From Aphelocoma coerulescens (lineage: Eukaryota > Chordata > Aves > Passeriformes > Corvidae), in the NCBI RefSeq assembly GCF_041296385.1, contig NC_091023.1:10416924-10480923 (forward strand): a DNA stretch of 64,000 bases. The letters are read 5' to 3'. Below are positions 62,570-64,000 of the stretch, piece after piece (positions within the stretch are counted from its first letter, which is position 1; each line of letters starts with the position of its first letter). The notes beneath the pieces were generated by a model that worked only from the letters and a program-made list of their open reading frames with translations, was not told the DNA's origin and did not search any database. The position numbers were made by a program, and so were the translations under genes.

Positions 62570-64000
62570 CTCAGAGTCCAGACAGCCAGGTTTTCAGAGG
62601 AAGTCCCATGGGACTATCAGGACAGCTGTTCCCTCAAGAAGTACCCTTCTGTTTTCAGTTGCCTTCCCTCTTTCAGAGTCAGATAGGAAATATCTAATAA
62701 CAATCCCAAATTCTGAAGTCCCAAAGGAATGTAAAACAGCCTTTAAGGCACATTTATTAAGAATCTGAGCTAAATACCCACAGATCCAGAAACACCCTAA
62801 TAACATTTGTGAGAAAATGAATTTCAGACTTAAACATAGGGGTTTTTTGTACTAGCACAAGATTCAGGAAAAAACTTTAATAAAAGCAATTACTTTTCAA
62901 ATACCAAACAACAAAAATTCAGGCCAGAAACAAAGCACGAGTTCATCCATTGGGATTTAAGCACACTAAGACATCATGCGGAATCACAATTCATATTTTT
63001 AACACCTTGAGATTTACTCTAATCTTCAATTCTGGACAGAAAGGGTGAGAGAAATTCTTTTCAATCGTACTTGTGAAAGACTCCACAGATTTCAAGTGAC
63101 TTCCGCATGCACAATGCAGCCCTTTCTCCACTGAGCCAAGAACCTGCTCCAGTTTCTATGTTAGGTATCACTCCCTTACCTAGCATGGAACTTTGATGCT
63201 CTGACAAGCAGTGCTTAACACAGACATGGATAACCACTTTGGCCCTAGATGCCTTCTTATATTCTCAAAGTTTGGACGAGCCCTTTCTTCCCATGGACAT
63301 TACTTAAAATTGCTGAGCTTTGTGACAATCACCAGTAAACATGTGTAAAGAAAGGCAACAGCAAAGAGACTGTCAGCATATAAACCTCAATTCCTTTTGG
63401 TTCAATGGAGTTGCTTCATCCTTAAAACAGTGCAAGTGAAAACTGAATTTACTGCTCTAAAATTATCATTAAGTGGCCATTCCTATTATTCTCTATTTTC
63501 TTCAGAATAAAGCAGTATTATTATTTTGCATTGTTTCTATACACAAGTGTTCTTTCTATAGCCAAAATATTTTTTCTCTAAGAAACCATTATTATAATTT
63601 TTGCTTAATTGAGTTTTTCAATCTCTAGCTTCTAACATTACCTAAAATTACCTAAAAAACAAAAAGCTATTGGATTTTCTTGGTAGAATACAGAAACATT
63701 CTACTGAAAAGATGACAGCATCTAAAGATTCATAGTAAAAAGGAAAAAAGGAACATAGATACAAGTCAGCAAGAAAGAAAAAAGCAACAGTTATGTCTCA
63801 CAATTCTCTATTATAATAGAACCTCAGTTCTAACCCCTAACAAGTGGGGATTACATGCTGCACAAACTGGCAAAATGACACCCGAACATTCACCATGTAA
63901 CAGAAACATTAACATACTGGCTTTCATGCACATAATATCAAAGACTTCCAAAAAAAAGTTGCTATTCTGCTGGAAGGAAGTGATAATTCAAAAGATACAA
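62570..64000. other. Probable 5' intronic or upstream sequence of gene A
   Basis: No in-phase upstream exon was secured. A segment at 63,181-63,201 (minus) has a strong donor GTAAGG, but its phase does not fit the next exon. The window ends before a clear promoter or CpG-rich first exon appears. Confidence 0.4.

Noticed and set aside
63181..63201. A 21-nt segment with strong splice sites upstream of gene A
   Set aside because: Neither open frame leaves the phase required by the next exon, and one frame ends in TAG.
1..64000. Bacterial-type systems (CRISPR, operons, defence islands), tRNA or rRNA genes
   Set aside because: No direct-repeat arrays, no clustered co-directional long ORFs and no intact tRNA cloverleaf were found. 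The only tRNA-like sequence is the SINE body at 47.6 kb.

Overview
The window is vertebrate nuclear DNA, almost certainly from a bird and probably a passerine. The evidence is the repeat content. There are several CR1 LINE copies with the avian 3' end. One short SINE pairs a CR1-like tail with a tRNA-Ile-like head, the architecture of the zebra finch TguSINE1 family. There is one solo LTR with a perfect 6-bp target duplication. The rest is AT-rich, low-copy sequence with little gene content. No bacterial, plasmid or phage feature, CRISPR array, tRNA or rRNA gene is visible.

Layout. From 1 to about 39 kb I see no convincing gene: intergenic or intronic DNA, a solo LTR (6826-7556), CR1 copies near 15.1-15.7, 18.8 and 27.6-28.2 kb, simple repeats and a few palindromes. 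From about 44 to 62.6 kb the minus strand carries what looks like part of a multi-exon protein gene (called gene A here), read from high to low coordinates. I rebuilt it by hand from open frames flanked by AG acceptors and GT donors whose phases fit from exon to exon. The run from 61,534 down to 50,766 has 16 exons totalling 1,069 nt. Further exons at 47.4 kb (100 nt) and 46.2 kb (190 nt) have good sites. Several exons are very small (17-48 nt); taken singly these are weak, and it is the phase agreement that supports them. Exons are missing between about 50.8 and 47.5 kb, and neither a certain start nor a certain end is in view. I do not recognise the protein.

Gene A has two apparent lesions in adjacent exons. 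One is an in-frame TGA at 57,557-57,559. The other is a one-base excess in a G run (C run on the plus strand, 56,707-56,709), which must be discounted for the frame to continue into the next exon. All other exons read open. This is either a recently damaged gene, an assembly or sequencing error, or an exon model I have wrong. It is the most interesting point in the window.

Non-coding stretches at about 58.47-58.83 and 34.98-35.46 kb have the dense homeodomain/POU-like texture of conserved enhancers, but this is only an impression without alignment. I found no evidence of a novel defence, mobile or regulatory system.
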